A stretch of DNA of 64,000 nucleotides, taken from contig NZ_JBIPKE010000014.1 of the NCBI RefSeq assembly GCF_044005705.1, positions 248,001 to 312,000 of the forward strand, given 5' to 3'. This document shows positions 63,538-64,000 of the stretch, one piece after another. Source of the stretch: Marinoscillum luteum. GTDB taxonomy: Bacteria; Bacteroidota; Bacteroidia; Cytophagales; Cyclobacteriaceae. Every line of letters starts with the position of its first letter. Positions within the stretch are counted from its first letter, which is position 1. The notes under the pieces are model-generated. The model was not told where the DNA came from and made no database searches. It saw only the letters and a program-made list of their open reading frames with translations. Position numbers and translations under genes: made by a program.

Positions 63538-63723
63538 TGGATCCAACTTTCAGTAATTTATTTGTACCCGGAGCGGGAGGTTGCGCGCCCCGCTTGAACC
63601 GGATCAAGCAATATTTGTGTGGGCTAACTCTATATAGTTATATTTTGCTAAACCCAATTAATCTAGTTTGAATTCAGAAAATTAGGGGTGTAAAGGCGGG
63701 CGGGCCATCCAAGGCAAGTGTGA

Positions 63724-63780
63724 ATCGTTTTGACTCCAATAATTCCTAAAAAAAGCCCAAACACAATGAGTCAAAATGAT
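63724..63780. repeat. Inverted repeat, outer element of a REP-like unit
   Basis: ATCGTTTTGACTC (63724-63736) pairs with GAGTCAAAATGAT (63768-63780) over 13 positions with one G-T type mismatch; the 31-base loop is A-rich. A T-run follows at once. Confidence 0.65.
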
Positions 63781-63806
63781 TTTTTGCGTTGGTGCCTTTT
63801 CTTTTG

Positions 63807-63840
63807 CTTCGTTTTCTTTGGGCAAGCAAAGAAAATGAAG
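63807..63840. repeat. Hairpin, inner element of a REP-like unit
   Basis: CTTCGTTTTCTTTG (63807-63820) and CAAAGAAAATGAAG (63827-63840) are complementary over 14 positions with one mismatch and a 6-base loop. In one frame the surrounding bases would read LLRFLWASKENEG, a meaningless peptide often seen where such palindromes are mis-called as genes. Confidence 0.7.
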
Positions 63841-64000
63841 GGTAAGTAGCCAATTAGTTGGATTGAGTCATAAGAGATGTCAGATTACGGATCACTATCC
63901 ACCTTTAACACAATCTCCCCACAAGCTTATTGCTTGAACCCGCACGACCTTTAAGATCATGCTCCAATATCTTCTCCTTAAAACCAAAAAAGCGATCCAT

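Larger units (their letters stand above)
63538..64000. other. Gene-poor end region with hairpins
   Basis: 463 bases. Contents: small stems CCCG/CGGG and GCTTGA/TCAAGC (63592-63609) just after the kinase, the two large hairpins listed separately, and a 31-codon minus-strand frame at 63905-64000 (MDRFFGFKEKILEH...) whose ATG is at the window edge. That frame may be a fragment of a longer gene or a chance frame; it is not called as a gene. Confidence 0.4.

Noticed and set aside
63905..64000. Minus-strand 31-codon frame at the window edge
   Set aside because: It begins at the last base of the window, is very short and has no family match; it may belong to a repeat.
1..64000. tRNA, rRNA, transposase, integrase or prophage genes
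   Set aside because: None was seen on either strand by reading; a covariance-model scan was not possible.

Overview
The window is chromosomal DNA of a member of the Bacteroidota, most likely an aerobic gliding member of the Cytophagales. The evidence is a gldK-gldL-gldM-gldN type IX secretion/gliding block with a PorP/SprF protein and an SprE/PorW-type lipoprotein; an ATP synthase operon that lacks the beta and epsilon genes, the split arrangement usual in this phylum; a SusC-like TonB receptor; TANNTTTG-type promoter -7 boxes instead of sigma70 boxes; and weak Shine-Dalgarno signals. The species cannot be fixed from the sequence alone. No rRNA, tRNA, CRISPR array, transposase or integrase was found.

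Layout. 1-5.1 kb: the start of scpB (cut by the window edge), translationally coupled to a zinc-less DksA-like gene, then an exported isoaspartyl peptidase/asparaginase, an AsmA-like envelope protein and a secreted M28 peptidase. 5.1-7.15 kb: a non-coding stretch with two copies of a palindromic repeat, a small GNAT gene, and an AT-rich two-gene unit (a two-TM protein with a GAF-like soluble part, and a 132-residue partner) that I cannot assign to any known system. 7.16-15.6 kb: one giant secreted protein of about 2800 residues built from Ig-like and lamin-tail modules. 15.7-18 kb: asd and a THUMP-like methyltransferase.

17.9-26.2 kb is a collinear minus-strand run: M23 peptidase, bactofilin, atpZ, a small membrane protein, atpB-E-F-H-A-G, a UbiA-like prenyltransferase and a methyltransferase. 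26.25-32.9 kb on the plus strand: the sprE/porW-like gene overlapping a class A penicillin-binding protein, then uvrC. 32.9-42.1 kb on the minus strand: Omp85-family protein, DUF4271 protein, HemD, PorP/SprF, GldK-L-M-N. 42.1-50.7 kb: hemW, a small acidic protein, a LytS/LytTR two-component pair, uvrA, a LOG-family protein, a TIGR01777 epimerase and a small exported protein.

50.8-55.5 kb: a TonB-dependent receptor and a beta-helix lipoprotein, each a separate transcription unit. Their upstream regions share arrays of TGTTAA/TGTTAC-like hexamers at about 11-bp period, suggesting a common PhoB/OmpR-type regulator. 55.6-57.1 kb: a solitary MoxR ATPase and a C4 zinc-finger DksA paralogue. 57.1-59.6 kb: a compact arsenic/organoarsenical cluster (arsR, a VOC protein without metal ligands, an ArsI/CadI-type VOC protein, an ArsO-type flavoprotein) with two copies of a near-palindromic operator. 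59.7-64 kb: a small protein gene with a clear terminator, a large propeller-type sensor histidine kinase, and a gene-poor end carrying hairpin repeats.

The best candidates for something undescribed are the 5.8-7.1 kb two-gene unit, the degenerate VOC protein with its own operator in the ars cluster, and the shared hexamer arrays upstream of the TonB receptor and lipoprotein.
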